Source: Rhizobium sp. Q54 (GTDB lineage: Bacteria > Pseudomonadota > Alphaproteobacteria > Micropepsales > Micropepsaceae). Taken from it: 64,000 nucleotides of DNA. Position numbers and translations under genes: made by a program. Below the pieces are notes generated by a model, which searched no databases, was not told the origin of the DNA, and worked only from the letters and a program-made list of their open reading frames with translations. Below are positions 28,107 through 37,315 of the stretch, one piece after another; the stretch's first letter is position 1; each line of letters begins with the position of its first letter. The DNA lies in contig CAMAPL010000004.1 of assembly GCA_945860165.1 (NCBI GenBank), forward strand, positions 1-64,000, read 5' to 3'.

Positions 28107-28922
28107 TTAGTGGGCATCCTTCCAGACGCGGCGATAGGCGGCGAAAAGAATGCCTGCCAGGGCCAGCAGGAAGATCAGCACGCCAAAACCCATCCGCTTG
28201 CGGTCTTCCATCTTGGGCTCGGCCGTCCAGGACAGGAAGGTCACCACATCATGAGCCTGCTGCTCGATGGTCGCCTTGGTGCCGTCGGAATAAGTGACGC
28301 CATTGTTGCTGAGCGGTTTGGGCATACCGATAGCCCAACCCTCGAAATAGGGGTTGTAATACTTGCCGTCAGGAACATGGAAGCTGCCCGGCGCTTTCTC
28401 GTCATAGCCGGTCAGGAGCGAATAGACATAATGCGGGCCGTCCATGCGCGCCTTGGCAATCAGCGACAGGTCTGGCGGCAGCGCGCCGCCATTGTTGGCG
28501 CGGGCGGCATTGTCGTTCGGGAAGGGCGAAGGCAGCTTGTCCGCCAGCACCGCCGGACGGGTCAGCGGCGCGCCAGCGTCGTCGGTGGTTTCGCCCTTGT
28601 CATTGGGTTCAGCCTGCACCTTCACGGCCGCCGCCAGCGCGCGGGCCTGGGCTTCGGAAAATTCCGGGCCGCCCTTGTCCGCCAGGTTGCGGAAGGCGAT
28701 GTAGCTCAGGCTGTGGCAGGCGGCGCAGACTTCCTTATAGACCTGATAGCCGCGCTGCAGGGCGCCGCGGTCATAGGTGCCGAACGGCCCCTCGAACTCG
28801 AACTCGACTTCCTTGACGTGATGACGCGCGGTGGCGCCCTCTGCCGCCATGGCGGCGGTGGACGCCAGCAGCCCAAGACCCAGAGCGATCGCCAGATTAC
28901 GTGAGAGTTTGGTCAGACGCAT
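28107..28922 (-). CDS. petC: Cytochrome c1 of the bc1 complex
   Basis: 271 residues from MRLTKLSRNLAIALG; a longer open frame upstream is only petB read in another frame. Signal peptide about 1-27. The covalent haem site is CAACH (Cys66, Cys69, His70). The axial Met region reads IGMPKPL, and a C-terminal anchor (about 247-266) ends in a basic tail. It passes electrons from the Rieske protein to soluble or membrane cytochromes in the periplasm. It is the last gene of petABC, 8 bases after petB. Confidence 0.95.
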   Translation of the reverse strand: MRLTKLSRNLAIALGLGLLASTAAMAAEGATARHHVKEVEFEFEGPFGTYDRGALQRGYQVYKEVCAACHSLSYIAFRNLADKGGPEFSEAQARALAAAVKVQAEPNDKGETTDDAGAPLTRPAVLADKLPSPFPNDNAARANNGGALPPDLSLIAKARMDGPHYVYSLLTGYDEKAPGSFHVPDGKYYNPYFEGWAIGMPKPLSNNGVTYSDGTKATIEQQAHDVVTFLSWTAEPKMEDRKRMGFGVLIFLLALAGILFAAYRRVWKDAH

Positions 28923-28930
28923 GGTGGTTC

Positions 28931-30187
28931 TCACTCGGCGGACGTGACGGCGGAATCGCCGAGCACGGATTGCGCGATCGATGGCGGAAGCTTCTTGGGC
29001 GTTTCGATCAGTCCGATAATCGGCATGATCAGCCAGAAGTAGGCGAAGTAGTAGAGCGTCGCGATACGGGCGACCCACACCAGCGGGACGCCGAAGGCGG
29101 TGGCTTCCACGCTCTGCGCGCCGCAATAGCCCAGGATCACGCAGACCACAGCGAAGGCCCAGAAGAACTGCTTCATCAGCGGGCGGAAGCGGCAGGAGCG
29201 CACCCGGCTGGTGTCCAGCCAGGGGATGAACACCAGGGTGACGATGGCGCCGGCCATCACGATCACGCCCAGTAGCTTGTCCGGGATGGACCGCAGCATG
29301 GCGTAGAAGGGCAGCAGGTACCATTCCGGCACGATCTCCGGCGGCGTCACCAGCGGATTGGCCGGCTGGTAATTGTCGGGATTGCCGAAAAAGTCCGGCT
29401 CGAAGAACACGAAGCCCGCGAACAGGATCACGAAGCAGACCAGATAGAAGGCGTCCTTCACCGTGTAATAGGGGTGGAAGGGCACCGTGTCCTGCGGGCT
29501 CTTCACGTCGATGCCCAGCGGGTTGTTGTTGCCCGGCACATGCAGCGCCCAGATATGCAGGCCAACCACGCCGGCGATAATGAAGGGCAGCAGATAGTGC
29601 AGCGAGAAGAAGCGGTTCAGGGTGGCGTCGCCCACCGCGAAGTCGCCCCACAGCCAGGTGGCGATGGCCTGGCCCACAACCGGGACGGCGCTGAACATGT
29701 TGGTGATGACAGTGGCGCCCCAGAAGGACATCTGGCCCCAGGGCAGCACATAGCCGAAGAAGGCCGTGGCCATCAACAGCAGATAGATCAGCACGCCGAT
29801 GATCCAGATCAGTTCGCGCGGCGCTTTGTAGGAACCGTAATAGAGACCGCGGAACATGTGGATATAGACGGCCAGGAAGAACATGGACGCGCCGTTGGCG
29901 TGAACATAGCGGATCAGCCAGCCGTAATTGACGTCGCGCATGATGGCTTCAACCGAGTTGAAGGCCAGGTTCGCGCTGGCGACATAATGCATGGCCAGCA
30001 CGATGCCGGTGACGATCTGGACCGCCAGGCAGAAAGTGAGGATGCCGCCGAAGGTGTACCAGATGTTCAGGTTGCGCGGCGTCGGGAAAGTGCTGATCGT
30101 ATCGTGCATCAGCCGCGGCAGCGGCAGGCGCGAATCGATCCACTTCTCGAGACCGGATTTGGGATTGTAGGTCGAAGGGCCAGACAT
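28931..30187 (-). CDS. petB: Cytochrome b of the bc1 complex
   Basis: 418 residues from [15 protein letters not shown]. Eight membrane helices carry two haems b. Haem ligands are seen in [25 protein letters not shown] and VGLHIWALH. The Qo-site PEWY motif is VPEWYLLPF. It oxidises ubiquinol and drives the Q cycle. Length fits the long mitochondrial-type cytochrome b rather than the split b6/subunit IV. It starts 11 bases after petA. Confidence 0.97.
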   Translation of the reverse strand: MSGPSTYNPKSGLEKWIDSRLPLPRLMHDTISTFPTPRNLNIWYTFGGILTFCLAVQIVTGIVLAMHYVASANLAFNSVEAIMRDVNYGWLIRYVHANGASMFFLAVYIHMFRGLYYGSYKAPRELIWIIGVLIYLLLMATAFFGYVLPWGQMSFWGATVITNMFSAVPVVGQAIATWLWGDFAVGDATLNRFFSLHYLLPFIIAGVVGLHIWALHVPGNNNPLGIDVKSPQDTVPFHPYYTVKDAFYLVCFVILFAGFVFFEPDFFGNPDNYQPANPLVTPPEIVPEWYLLPFYAMLRSIPDKLLGVIVMAGAIVTLVFIPWLDTSRVRSCRFRPLMKQFFWAFAVVCVILGYCGAQSVEATAFGVPLVWVARIATLYYFAYFWLIMPIIGLIETPKKLPPSIAQSVLGDSAVTSAE

Positions 30188-30198
30188 TCTTATTCTCC

Positions 30199-30768
30199 TC
30201 AACCGACCTTGATACGGGTGTCAGACATGAACGTGTAAGCCGGCACCGCCAGATTGGACGGCGCCGGTCCTTTGCGGATGCGGCCCGCAGTATCATAGGC
30301 CGAGCCATGGCAATGGCAGAGCCAGCCGCCATACTCGCCCTGCGGCTGCTGTGCGGCCGAAACGGTCGGGGTGCAGCCCAGATGGGTGCAGACGCCGATC
30401 AGCACCAGCCATTCCGGCTTGACCGCGCGGCTGGCGTCGGTGGCGGGCGTGTTGTCCGGCAGCGCGGCATTGCGTGCCAAAGGATCGGGCAGCGAATTCA
30501 CATCCACCGCCTTGGCGCTGGCGATCTCGGCCGGGGTGCGGCGGCGCACGAACAGCGGCAGGCCGCGATGCTTGAACACGATCTGCTGGCCGGACTGGAT
30601 CGAGGCGATCTCGATCTCGGATGTGCCCAGCGCCAGCGCGGCGGCCGACGGGTTCATCTGGTCGATCAGTGGCCAGGCCACTGCCGCCACGCCAACGGCG
30701 CCCATGGCGCCCGACGCCACATAAAGGAAATCGCGTCGCGTGCCCGCGTCACTCGTCGTAGCTGCCAC
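30199..30768 (-). CDS. petA: Rieske iron-sulfur subunit of the bc1 complex
   Basis: About 189 residues from GTG 30768 ([18 protein letters not shown]), which has AGGGTGA upstream; an ATG 54 bases earlier is less likely. The TRRDFL segment with the following hydrophobic stretch is a Tat-type signal anchor. The [2Fe-2S] ligands are in CTHLGC and CHCHGS, and the closing loop is GPAPSNL. It takes an electron from ubiquinol at the Qo site and moves to cytochrome c1. First gene of petABC, divergent from trmL. Confidence 0.95.
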   Translation of the reverse strand: MAATTSDAGTRRDFLYVASGAMGAVGVAAVAWPLIDQMNPSAAALALGTSEIEIASIQSGQQIVFKHRGLPLFVRRRTPAEIASAKAVDVNSLPDPLARNAALPDNTPATDASRAVKPEWLVLIGVCTHLGCTPTVSAAQQPQGEYGGWLCHCHGSAYDTAGRIRKGPAPSNLAVPAYTFMSDTRIKVG

Positions 30769-31002
30769 TGGCTTCACCCTTGAAAAACTTTGGCGGAAGA
30801 AAACGCCGAACTCTTGCCACAAACAAGCGCCGAAACGGTACTGACGGGGTGACGCGGCCTGAGCCCCAATCCCCCCGGTGGCTTATTCGTTGGGCGGTAA
30901 AGTAGAGAGTCGGTTTTCGAGGGTCTTGCGGCACGATGACGCAGAAAATGCCTTGTTCTGCCACGACTTACACCCCCAGGGTGCCAAAAATGGAGGTTTG
31001 CG

Positions 31003-31467
31003 GTGCGACTGGCGCTATATGAGCCCGATATCCCGCAAAATGCGGGCAGCCTGATGCGGCTGGGGGCCTGTCTGGGGGTGGGAGTCGATCTGATCGAGCC
31101 CTGTGGATTTCTTCTGTCCGACCGGGGCTTGAAGCGGGCGGGCATGGATTATCTCAAAAGCGCCGATATTCGCCGGCATGAGTCCTGGGCGCGATTCCAG
31201 GACGAACTAGGGCCGCAGCAACGTCTGGTGCTTCTGACCACGCAGGGGGACATGGCCTATACCGAGTTTGCCTTCGCGCCAGGGGACACCCTTATGGTGG
31301 GCCGGGAGAGCGCCGGCGTGCCCGATGCCGTCCACGCCTGCGCCGACGCAAGACTGACAATCCCCCTGCTTGCCGACCTCAGGTCCTTGAATGTGGCGCA
31401 GGCTGCCGCGATGGTGCTGGGGGAAGCACTTCGCCAAACCGGTCTCTTCCCCAAAAAGGAGCAATAG
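31003..31467 (+). CDS. trmL: tRNA (cytidine(34)-2'-O)-methyltransferase
   Basis: 154 residues, a minimal SPOUT (trefoil-knot) methyltransferase that modifies the wobble position of tRNA-Leu. Start is GTG 31003 with a good GGAGG eight bases upstream. Family segments are LYEPDIPQNAGSLMRLGACLG, DTLMVGRESAGVPD and the knot LRSLNVAQAAAMVLGEALRQ. Its stop is directly followed by the GTG of the TerC-family gene. Confidence 0.92.
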   Translation: MRLALYEPDIPQNAGSLMRLGACLGVGVDLIEPCGFLLSDRGLKRAGMDYLKSADIRRHESWARFQDELGPQQRLVLLTTQGDMAYTEFAFAPGDTLMVGRESAGVPDAVHACADARLTIPLLADLRSLNVAQAAAMVLGEALRQTGLFPKKEQ

Positions 31468-32070
31468 GTGGAACTTACTCTCTTCCAGGAGGGCGGCCTC
31501 TGGGCGCTCGGCCAGGTTCTGATGATCGACGTCGTGCTGGCGGGCGATAACGCGATTGTGATCGGCCTGGCCGCCGCCCGCGTGCCGCTGGTCATGCGCA
31601 AGAAAGTCATTCTCTGGGGCCTGATCGCCGCCGTCCTGATGCGAATTGCCATGGCCGCCGTTGCCGTGCAGCTGCTGGCCATCATCGGCCTGATGCTGGC
31701 GGGCGGCATCCTGCTGCTGTGGGTCTGCTGGCGGATGTGGCGCGACATTTCGGGCGACAAGACGCACATCGTCCCCGAGATCGAAACCGGCGCCTCGGTC
31801 AAGAAAGCCATCACGCAAATTCTGATCGCCGACGTGTCCATGTCGCTGGACAATGTCCTGGCGGTGGCCGGCGCAGCGCGCGATCATATGGACGTGATGA
31901 TCATCGGCCTTTTGATGTCCGTGGCGCTGATGGGGGCTGCGGCGGGTTACATCGCCAAGCTGCTCGAGCGCTATCGCTGGGTCGCCTATATCGGCCTGGC
32001 GATTGTGGTCTATGTCGCGCTGTCGATGATCTGGCACGGCTATTTCGAGGTAGCGAAGGCGCTCCTCTAA
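31468..32070 (+). CDS. TerC/YjbE-family integral membrane protein
   Basis: 200 residues with about six to seven membrane helices. The TerC hallmark is a duplicated acidic motif: LMIDVVLAGDNAIVIGLA near the N-terminus and IADVSMSLDNVLAVAGAA in the second half. YjbE/YkoY relatives export manganese and help metallate secreted enzymes. The start is GTG 31468 immediately after the trmL stop. No yybP-ykoY-like riboswitch is possible in this tight spacing. The transported ion is inferred only from the family. Confidence 0.85.
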   Translation: MELTLFQEGGLWALGQVLMIDVVLAGDNAIVIGLAAARVPLVMRKKVILWGLIAAVLMRIAMAAVAVQLLAIIGLMLAGGILLLWVCWRMWRDISGDKTHIVPEIETGASVKKAITQILIADVSMSLDNVLAVAGAARDHMDVMIIGLLMSVALMGAAAGYIAKLLERYRWVAYIGLAIVVYVALSMIWHGYFEVAKALL

Positions 32071-32111
32071 GCCGTGACTTAAGCAAGGCGCAGCAGAGGC
32101 GCCCACCGCGC

Positions 32112-32157
32112 CTTATCATGTCTGTTCTGACGCTGCCGCTAGAACAGACATGATAAG
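32112..32157. terminator. Perfect 17-bp inverted repeat between converging genes
   Basis: Arms CTTATCATGTCTGTTCT (32112-32128) and the exact complement (32141-32157) around a 12-nt loop. There is no T-run. Its position between the converging TerC-family and phosphatase genes suggests a bidirectional terminator. The arms are AT-richer than the surroundings. Confidence 0.55.
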
Positions 32158-32168
32158 TGCAATTGGGC

Positions 32169-33014
32169 CTATTTCAGCTTCAATAGAAGCGCGGTGGCAT
32201 CGTCAGATTTTTTGAATCGGGCGAACCGGTCACCGCCGGGGTCGCCCGCTTCGATGGCGCGCAATTCCTCGCCCAGCGCCGCTAGGCCCTTTGACTGCGC
32301 CGCCGCCATCAAGCTGTCCGCGCTGTAGGCGCCATAGTCGCTGGCCAGCGCCAGGAAACCGTCCGACACCAGCAGCAACAACGCGCCGGGCGCCAGCTTG
32401 ATCACCCGGCGCGCGGCATGCGCCGCGGCCTTCGGCTCCGGGCTGAACAGCCAGGCATCGCCGCTGTTGATGCGGCCCCGCGATGCGCGCAGCGTTTCGA
32501 TGAATTCCGGCCGGCTGAGGCCCGAGGCGGGGGAAAGGTTTTTCTCCTTGCCGAGCTTCTGCGCCCGCAGCGCCTCAGCGGCGCGCTTGTCGAAGGTCTC
32601 GCCCACCACCGTCACTCCCGCATCGCCCTGCTGCACCAGTGCGGCGCAGTCGCCGAACGACAAGAACTCCACGCCGTCTTTGCCGGGCACCACCAGCATC
32701 ATCGAAGCACACGGCGTCTGCCATACATGCTGCGGCGGCATCCGGCCCAGGGCTTCAAAACTTTTCTGGGTGTCGGCCAGCGCCCCGCGCAGCGCCTTGC
32801 GCGCGCCATCGCCATCACGCAGATGCGCCAGCAGCCGCCGCGCCCCGAACTGGGCGATCCAGGCGGCATCGCTGGGGCCCGGCATCAATCCGTCGCCCAG
32901 CGGCGTGGCGCCGTCCAGCACCACTGCCGCATTCGGATCATGCCCAAAGGAATCCTCGTTGGCCTTGGCCGGATCGCCGGGCAGCGACAGCGACTGCAGA
33001 AGCTCAAGCGCCAT
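32169..33014 (-). CDS. PP2C-type protein serine/threonine phosphatase
   Basis: 281 residues from MALELLQSLSLPGD. PP2C (PPM) signatures are KANEDSFG, VVLDGATPLG (metal-binding Asp), ASMMLVV, EFLSFGDCAALV, LLVSDGFLAL and KSDDATALLL at the end. A Mn/Mg-dependent phosphatase acting on phosphoproteins is expected. It overlaps the cca gene by 11 bases, and the cca and Nudix genes upstream overlap too, so they form one transcript. The substrate is unknown. Confidence 0.8.
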   Translation of the reverse strand: MALELLQSLSLPGDPAKANEDSFGHDPNAAVVLDGATPLGDGLMPGPSDAAWIAQFGARRLLAHLRDGDGARKALRGALADTQKSFEALGRMPPQHVWQTPCASMMLVVPGKDGVEFLSFGDCAALVQQGDAGVTVVGETFDKRAAEALRAQKLGKEKNLSPASGLSRPEFIETLRASRGRINSGDAWLFSPEPKAAAHAARRVIKLAPGALLLLVSDGFLALASDYGAYSADSLMAAAQSKGLAALGEELRAIEAGDPGGDRFARFKKSDDATALLLKLK

Positions 33015-34224
33015 GGATCGCGGCCCGCAGCCTGTCGCGCAACGCGCCTTCGTCGGAGGCAAAATCGCCGCCCACCCACCAGTCCTCAACCTGTGCCAGC
33101 ACCCGACCGACCTCCGGTCCCTCCGGCACGCCGGCCTGCATCACGTCCAGCCCTGTCAGCGGAAAACGAGGCCGCTGCCAGTTGTCGGCCATGGTCAGCA
33201 ACATGCGCCACTGGATGGCATTGGCCCCCTTGGGTGCGCCGGCCCAGGCCAGCCATATTTTGTCGCGGAAGCGCGCCACCCCGATCCGGTAGAGCAGCCG
33301 CCGCGCATCCTTTGCCGACAGATGCGCCGCGATGCGTTCGCCGCTAAGCGCCTGTTCCAGCCGGGTGCGGTCGGCATTGGAGAGTTTGAGCGCATCGGCG
33401 GCGGCATGGGCCGCCTCGCCGTCTTCCGGCAACAGCGCCGCCAGGCGCAACACCCGGTCGCGGGGCGAGAAATTGTCGGCGTCGATTTCCAACAGCCGCT
33501 CTAGCCGCGGCAATTGCAGCGCGCCCGGCAAAAGCTCCGAAAGGATGCCGGTCGCCGCCATCACACGCAGCACCGGGGTGGGATTTCCCGCTTCCAGCAG
33601 GCGCAGCATTTCCTTGGCGATGCGCTCCGCCGACAGGCTTTTCAACTTGTCTTTCGCTTCGGCGGCGGCGCGCAGGCCTTCCGCATCGACATCGCCCTTG
33701 CCGTACCAGGCATGAAAACGAAAGAGCCGCAGCACGCGCAGATAATCTTCCGCGATTCGCAGCCGCGCATCACCCATGAAGCGCACCTTGCCAGCGATCA
33801 GGTCTTCCACGCCGGTGGCGTAGTCGAAAATCTCGCCGCTGGCCGAGGCATAGAGCGCATTGATGGTGAAGTCTCGCCGCGCCGCATCCTCTGCCCAGTC
33901 GTCGGTGAAGGCGATCACGGCATGACGGCCGTCGGCCTCGACATCGCGGCGCAGGGAGGTGATTTCGAAGGCATGGGTTCCGGCGATGGCGGTGACGGTA
34001 CCATGGTCCATGCCGGTCTCGATCACCTTGATATTCTGGGCGACCAGGCGCGCCAGCACTTCGCTGGGCGGCATGGGCACGGCGATGTCGATATCCGCCA
34101 CGCTTGCGCCCAGCAGCGCGTCCCGCACGGCACCGCCGACAAAGCGCGATTCGCCTAGCGCCGCCATAACCTGAACGGTTTCCGGCGCGGTCATCCAGCC
34201 ATGCTGTGACGGGTCAATTCTCAT
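33004..34224 (-). CDS. cca: CCA-adding / tRNA nucleotidyltransferase
   Basis: 406 residues, class II. The catalytic motif reads FVGGAVRDALLG with VADIDIAVPM (metal-binding Asp pair), followed by TVTAIAGTHAFEITSLRRD, RRDFTINALYAS and DLIAGKVRFMGDARLRIAEDYLR. It adds or repairs the 3' CCA of tRNAs. The tRNA at 44028-44102 in this window has CCA encoded, so repair may be its role for that tRNA. The start overlaps the Nudix stop by ATGA. Confidence 0.93.
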   Translation of the reverse strand: MRIDPSQHGWMTAPETVQVMAALGESRFVGGAVRDALLGASVADIDIAVPMPPSEVLARLVAQNIKVIETGMDHGTVTAIAGTHAFEITSLRRDVEADGRHAVIAFTDDWAEDAARRDFTINALYASASGEIFDYATGVEDLIAGKVRFMGDARLRIAEDYLRVLRLFRFHAWYGKGDVDAEGLRAAAEAKDKLKSLSAERIAKEMLRLLEAGNPTPVLRVMAATGILSELLPGALQLPRLERLLEIDADNFSPRDRVLRLAALLPEDGEAAHAAADALKLSNADRTRLEQALSGERIAAHLSAKDARRLLYRIGVARFRDKIWLAWAGAPKGANAIQWRMLLTMADNWQRPRFPLTGLDVMQAGVPEGPEVGRVLAQVEDWWVGGDFASDEGALRDRLRAAIHGA

Positions 34225-34826
34225 GATGCTTTACTTATACCATTTAACCGCTGGGCCAGATCGACGATGATCGCCGCCGTGGCGCCCCAGATCTCATGCT
34301 CTTTATAAGTGAAGGCGTAAAAGCTCCGTTGCCGCCCCGCAATCTCGCGGCTTTCCCGGCGCAGGGTGGCCGGATTGCACAGATAGGCCAGCGGTACCTC
34401 GAAGATTTCGGCCACCTCGCGCGGATCGGGCGTCAGCGCGAAGCCCTCGGCCAGCTGCCCCACCACGGGCTGGATATCAAAGCCAGTGCCGGTGAGATAG
34501 CGACCCAGATAGCCCGCAACCGTGACAAAGGCGGGCGCGATTCCGGTTTCCTCAAAGGTTTCGCGCAGCGCGGTTTCAACCGGGGAAAGATCATCGGGCT
34601 CGCAGCGCCCGCCGGGAAAGGAGACTTGGCCGCTGTGCCGCGCCAGGCTTTCGGTGCGGCGGGTGAATAGCACCATGGGCTCATCGCGCAGCAGGATGGG
34701 CAGCAGGACAGAGGCTTTCACCGCGCCAAAGCCGGACGGGCGCTGTGCGGGATAGAACGGGTAATCGTCATAGGCCATAACATCGGGCAGCTGCTGCAGC
34801 AGTGATGCGCGCAACTGTTCGAGCAT
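34221..34826 (-). CDS. Nudix hydrolase, CoA pyrophosphatase type
   Basis: 201 residues from MLEQLRASLLQQLP, overlapping the DUF1285 stop (ATGA); a longer frame begins 13 codons upstream. The Nudix box is intact: GGRCEPDDLSPVETALRET then FEETGI. The preceding RHSGQVSFPGG is typical of NudL/CoA-ADP-ribose pyrophosphatases (UPF0035 signature). It would cleave CoA and related dinucleotides to 4'-phosphopantetheine and 3',5'-ADP. Substrate is inferred from the subfamily. Confidence 0.87.
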   Translation of the reverse strand: MLEQLRASLLQQLPDVMAYDDYPFYPAQRPSGFGAVKASVLLPILLRDEPMVLFTRRTESLARHSGQVSFPGGRCEPDDLSPVETALRETFEETGIAPAFVTVAGYLGRYLTGTGFDIQPVVGQLAEGFALTPDPREVAEIFEVPLAYLCNPATLRRESREIAGRQRSFYAFTYKEHEIWGATAAIIVDLAQRLNGISKAS

Positions 34827-35338
34827 CACGCCGCGCCAAGTTCGAAGAACGCGCCAGCGCTCCATACCCCCAGCACCGCGCCGCGCGCCACCGCGATGTC
34901 GGCCAGCTGGTAATAGACGTTGCGCACGACCTTGGCCTCGAGCCCGCGCCGGACATGGAGGTAGGGAATGACGTCCTGAAGGCGCAGCGCGTGTTCGGGG
35001 CCGAGTACTACGCGATCGCCGACATTGGTGGTGAAGGTGAGACGCTGGTCTTCACCGTCACCTGCTTTGTCGACCACGACGGCGAGGAACGGCGCATCTT
35101 CAACCACAATGGAAAGCTTCTCCACCGGCGTGACCAGCACATAACCCGCATCGTCCTTGCGCAGCAGTCCGGCGAACAGGCGCACCAGTTCGGGTCGCGC
35201 GATCCGCTCCCCCTGATGGAACCAACTGCCATCGGCGGCGATCCGCATCCCGCTGTCGCCGCAATCGCCGGGGTTCCAGCGTTCCACCGGCGGCAGCGGG
35301 ATGGCTGCAAGAGGCGCAGTGAAATCGGCTGCCGTCAT
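34826..35338 (-). CDS. DUF1285 domain protein
   Basis: 170 residues from MTAADFTAPLAAIPLPPV. It matches DUF1285: RWNPGDCGDSGMRIAADGSW, FHQGERIARPELVRLFAGLL, RKDDAGYVLVTPVEKL and VEDAPFLAVVV. No biochemical role is established for the family. It is the first gene of the DUF1285-Nudix-cca-PP2C unit, and each junction overlaps. It is divergent from moxR, with about 107 bases between the starts, which must hold both promoters. Confidence 0.85.
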   Translation of the reverse strand: MTAADFTAPLAAIPLPPVERWNPGDCGDSGMRIAADGSWFHQGERIARPELVRLFAGLLRKDDAGYVLVTPVEKLSIVVEDAPFLAVVVDKAGDGEDQRLTFTTNVGDRVVLGPEHALRLQDVIPYLHVRRGLEAKVVRNVYYQLADIAVARGAVLGVWSAGAFFELGAA

Positions 35339-35445
35339 GACGCCATAATTTGCGGTTTTCTGCTGGTCATTAAGGGTATTCTCGGGGTTGCACCGCGAAG
35401 GCCCAACGGTGCAACATAACACCCATCCCAGCAAGCTAGGACCAT

Positions 35446-36447
35446 ATGAACAGAGTGGACATTCTGGACGAGCGCGAAGCCCCGCAGCGGCTGTCCGCCG
35501 CCGCTGAAGTTTTCGGACGGGTGCGCGCCGGCTTGAATGACGTGATCTTCGGCCAGGACGAGGTGATCGAGCAGACCCTGGTGACCTTGCTGGCGGGCGG
35601 TCACGGCCTTCTGATCGGCGTGCCGGGCCTGGCCAAGACCAAGCTGGTGGACACGCTGGGCATCGTGATGGGGCTGGACACCAGCCGCGTCCAGTTCACC
35701 CCCGACTTGATGCCCGGCGACATCACCGGTTCGGAAGTGATGGAAGAAAGCGTCAGTGGCGAACGCGCCTTCCGCTTCATTCGCGGTCCCGTCTTCACCC
35801 AGTTGCTGATGGCCGACGAAATCAACCGCGCCTCCCCGCGCACCCAGTCGGCGCTGCTGCAGGCGATGCAGGAAAAGCATGTCACGGTGGCGGGCGCGCG
35901 CCACGACCTGCCGCACCTGTTCCATGTGCTGGCGACCCAGAATCCGCTGGAGCAGGAAGGTACCTATCCCCTGCCCGAAGCCCAGCTCGACCGATTCCTG
36001 CTACAGATCGATGTCGGCTATCCCGACCTCGACGCCGAGCGCCGCATGTTGCTGGCCACCACCATCGGCGAAGAGAAGAACGCCGTGCGGGTCTGCTCGC
36101 CCGACGATATGCTGGAAGCCCAGATATTGGTGCGCCGCATCCCAGTGGGCGAGCAGGTGATAGAATCCATCCTCACTTTGGTGCGCGCCGCGCGTCCCGA
36201 CAGCGACCATGATGGCGGCATCAAGGGCATGATTGCCTGGGGGCCGGGGCCCCGCGCCAGCCAGGCATTGATGCTGGCGGTGCGCGCCCGCGCCCTGCTG
36301 GACGGCCGCCTGGCGCCGTCCACCGACGATGTCGTGGCCCTGGCCGGGCCGGTGCTGCGCCATCGCATGGCACTGAATTTCTCCGCCCGCGCCGAAGGGG
36401 CGACCACCGCCAGCGTGATCGCGCGGCTCTGCGCCAGTCTGTTTTGA
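35446..36447 (+). CDS. MoxR-family AAA+ ATPase
   Basis: 333 residues. Walker A GVPGLAKTKL (about 63-72), Walker B LLMADEINRASPRTQSALLQ with the sensor segment VLATQNPLEQEGTYPLPEAQ, and the C-terminal lid. MoxR ATPases act as chaperones for complexes containing VWA-domain proteins. The following three genes (DUF58, BatA/DUF4159, VWA-like) are the standard partners. Start ATG 35446 follows TAGGACC. Confidence 0.92.
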   Translation: MNRVDILDEREAPQRLSAAAEVFGRVRAGLNDVIFGQDEVIEQTLVTLLAGGHGLLIGVPGLAKTKLVDTLGIVMGLDTSRVQFTPDLMPGDITGSEVMEESVSGERAFRFIRGPVFTQLLMADEINRASPRTQSALLQAMQEKHVTVAGARHDLPHLFHVLATQNPLEQEGTYPLPEAQLDRFLLQIDVGYPDLDAERRMLLATTIGEEKNAVRVCSPDDMLEAQILVRRIPVGEQVIESILTLVRAARPDSDHDGGIKGMIAWGPGPRASQALMLAVRARALLDGRLAPSTDDVVALAGPVLRHRMALNFSARAEGATTASVIARLCASLF

Positions 36448-36459
36448 GATGAGCCTGTT

Positions 36460-37311
36460 TTGAGCAATTTCTCCGCGCTTCAGCATGAAGCCGATGGCCT
36501 GTCCGCCGGGCTGCCGCCACTGATGGTGCAGGCCGATCACCTCGCCGCCTCCGTCAGCCTGGGCGTGCATGGCCGCCGCCGCGCCGGCATGGGCGAAAGC
36601 TTCTGGCAGTTCCGGCGCTATGCCAGTCCTGACTCCGCAGGCGCGATCGACTGGCGGCAATCGGCCAAGTCGCAGCATATCTTTGTGCGCGAACGCGAAT
36701 GGGAGGCCGCCCAGACCGTGTGGTTCTGGCGCGATGCCTCGGCCAATATGGCCTTCAAGTCGGGCGCGGTGTCCAAGCGGGCGCGCACCGATCTTCTGCT
36801 GATGGCCATGGCCTCGCTGCTGGTGCGCGGCGGCGAACGTGTGGGCTTTGTCGGCATGGACGGCGCACCGGCCTCGTCGCGCGTGGCGCTGACCCGCATC
36901 GGCCGCGCCTTGTTCTCAAAGGGCGATAACGCCTTGCCGCCGCGGGCGCCCTTCGCGCGCGGCAATCAGATGGTGTGGTTCAGCGATTTCCTCGACACGA
37001 GCGCGCTGGAGGCGATGAAGGACCTGTCGCGCCGCGGCATGGCGGGTCATCTGGTGCGGATCGTGGATCCGGCGGAGGACGATTTTCCCTACAATGGCCG
37101 CACCCGTTTTGAATCGCCGCTGGGCGAGAGCGACGAGATTTTCGGCCGCGCCGAACGGGTGCGCAGCGCCTATCGCAGCCGCTTCACCGCCCATGGCGAG
37201 CGCGTTACCGATGCCGCCCTGAAACTGGGCTGGACCTGTACCACGCACCGCACCGATCAAGCGCCGCAAAGCTCGCTGATCGCGCTGCATGCCGCCATCG
37301 GCGGCACTTGA
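36460..37311 (+). CDS. DUF58 domain protein of the MoxR cluster
   Basis: 283 residues. The DUF58 core is seen in RRAGMGESFWQFRRYASPDS, IDWRQSAKSQHIFVREREWE and VWFWRDASANMAF, a VWA-like fold. Translation apparently starts at TTG 36460. Just before it is a four-codon reading frame ATG AGC CTG TTT TGA (36449-36463) whose stop overlaps the TTG. One extra T in the T4 run 36458-36461 would instead give an ATG start in frame (MSLFLSNF). Either this is a coupled start or a sequencing indel. Confidence 0.85.
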   Translation: MSNFSALQHEADGLSAGLPPLMVQADHLAASVSLGVHGRRRAGMGESFWQFRRYASPDSAGAIDWRQSAKSQHIFVREREWEAAQTVWFWRDASANMAFKSGAVSKRARTDLLLMAMASLLVRGGERVGFVGMDGAPASSRVALTRIGRALFSKGDNALPPRAPFARGNQMVWFSDFLDTSALEAMKDLSRRGMAGHLVRIVDPAEDDFPYNGRTRFESPLGESDEIFGRAERVRSAYRSRFTAHGERVTDAALKLGWTCTTHRTDQAPQSSLIALHAAIGGT

Positions 37312-37315
37312 GCTC

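Noticed and set aside
28923-29651. Long upstream extension of the cytochrome c1 frame
   Set aside because: It is petB read in another frame; the signal peptide starts at 28922.
31003-31470. Manganese riboswitch before the TerC-family gene
   Set aside because: The gene starts directly after the trmL stop codon, leaving no leader for a yybP-ykoY element.
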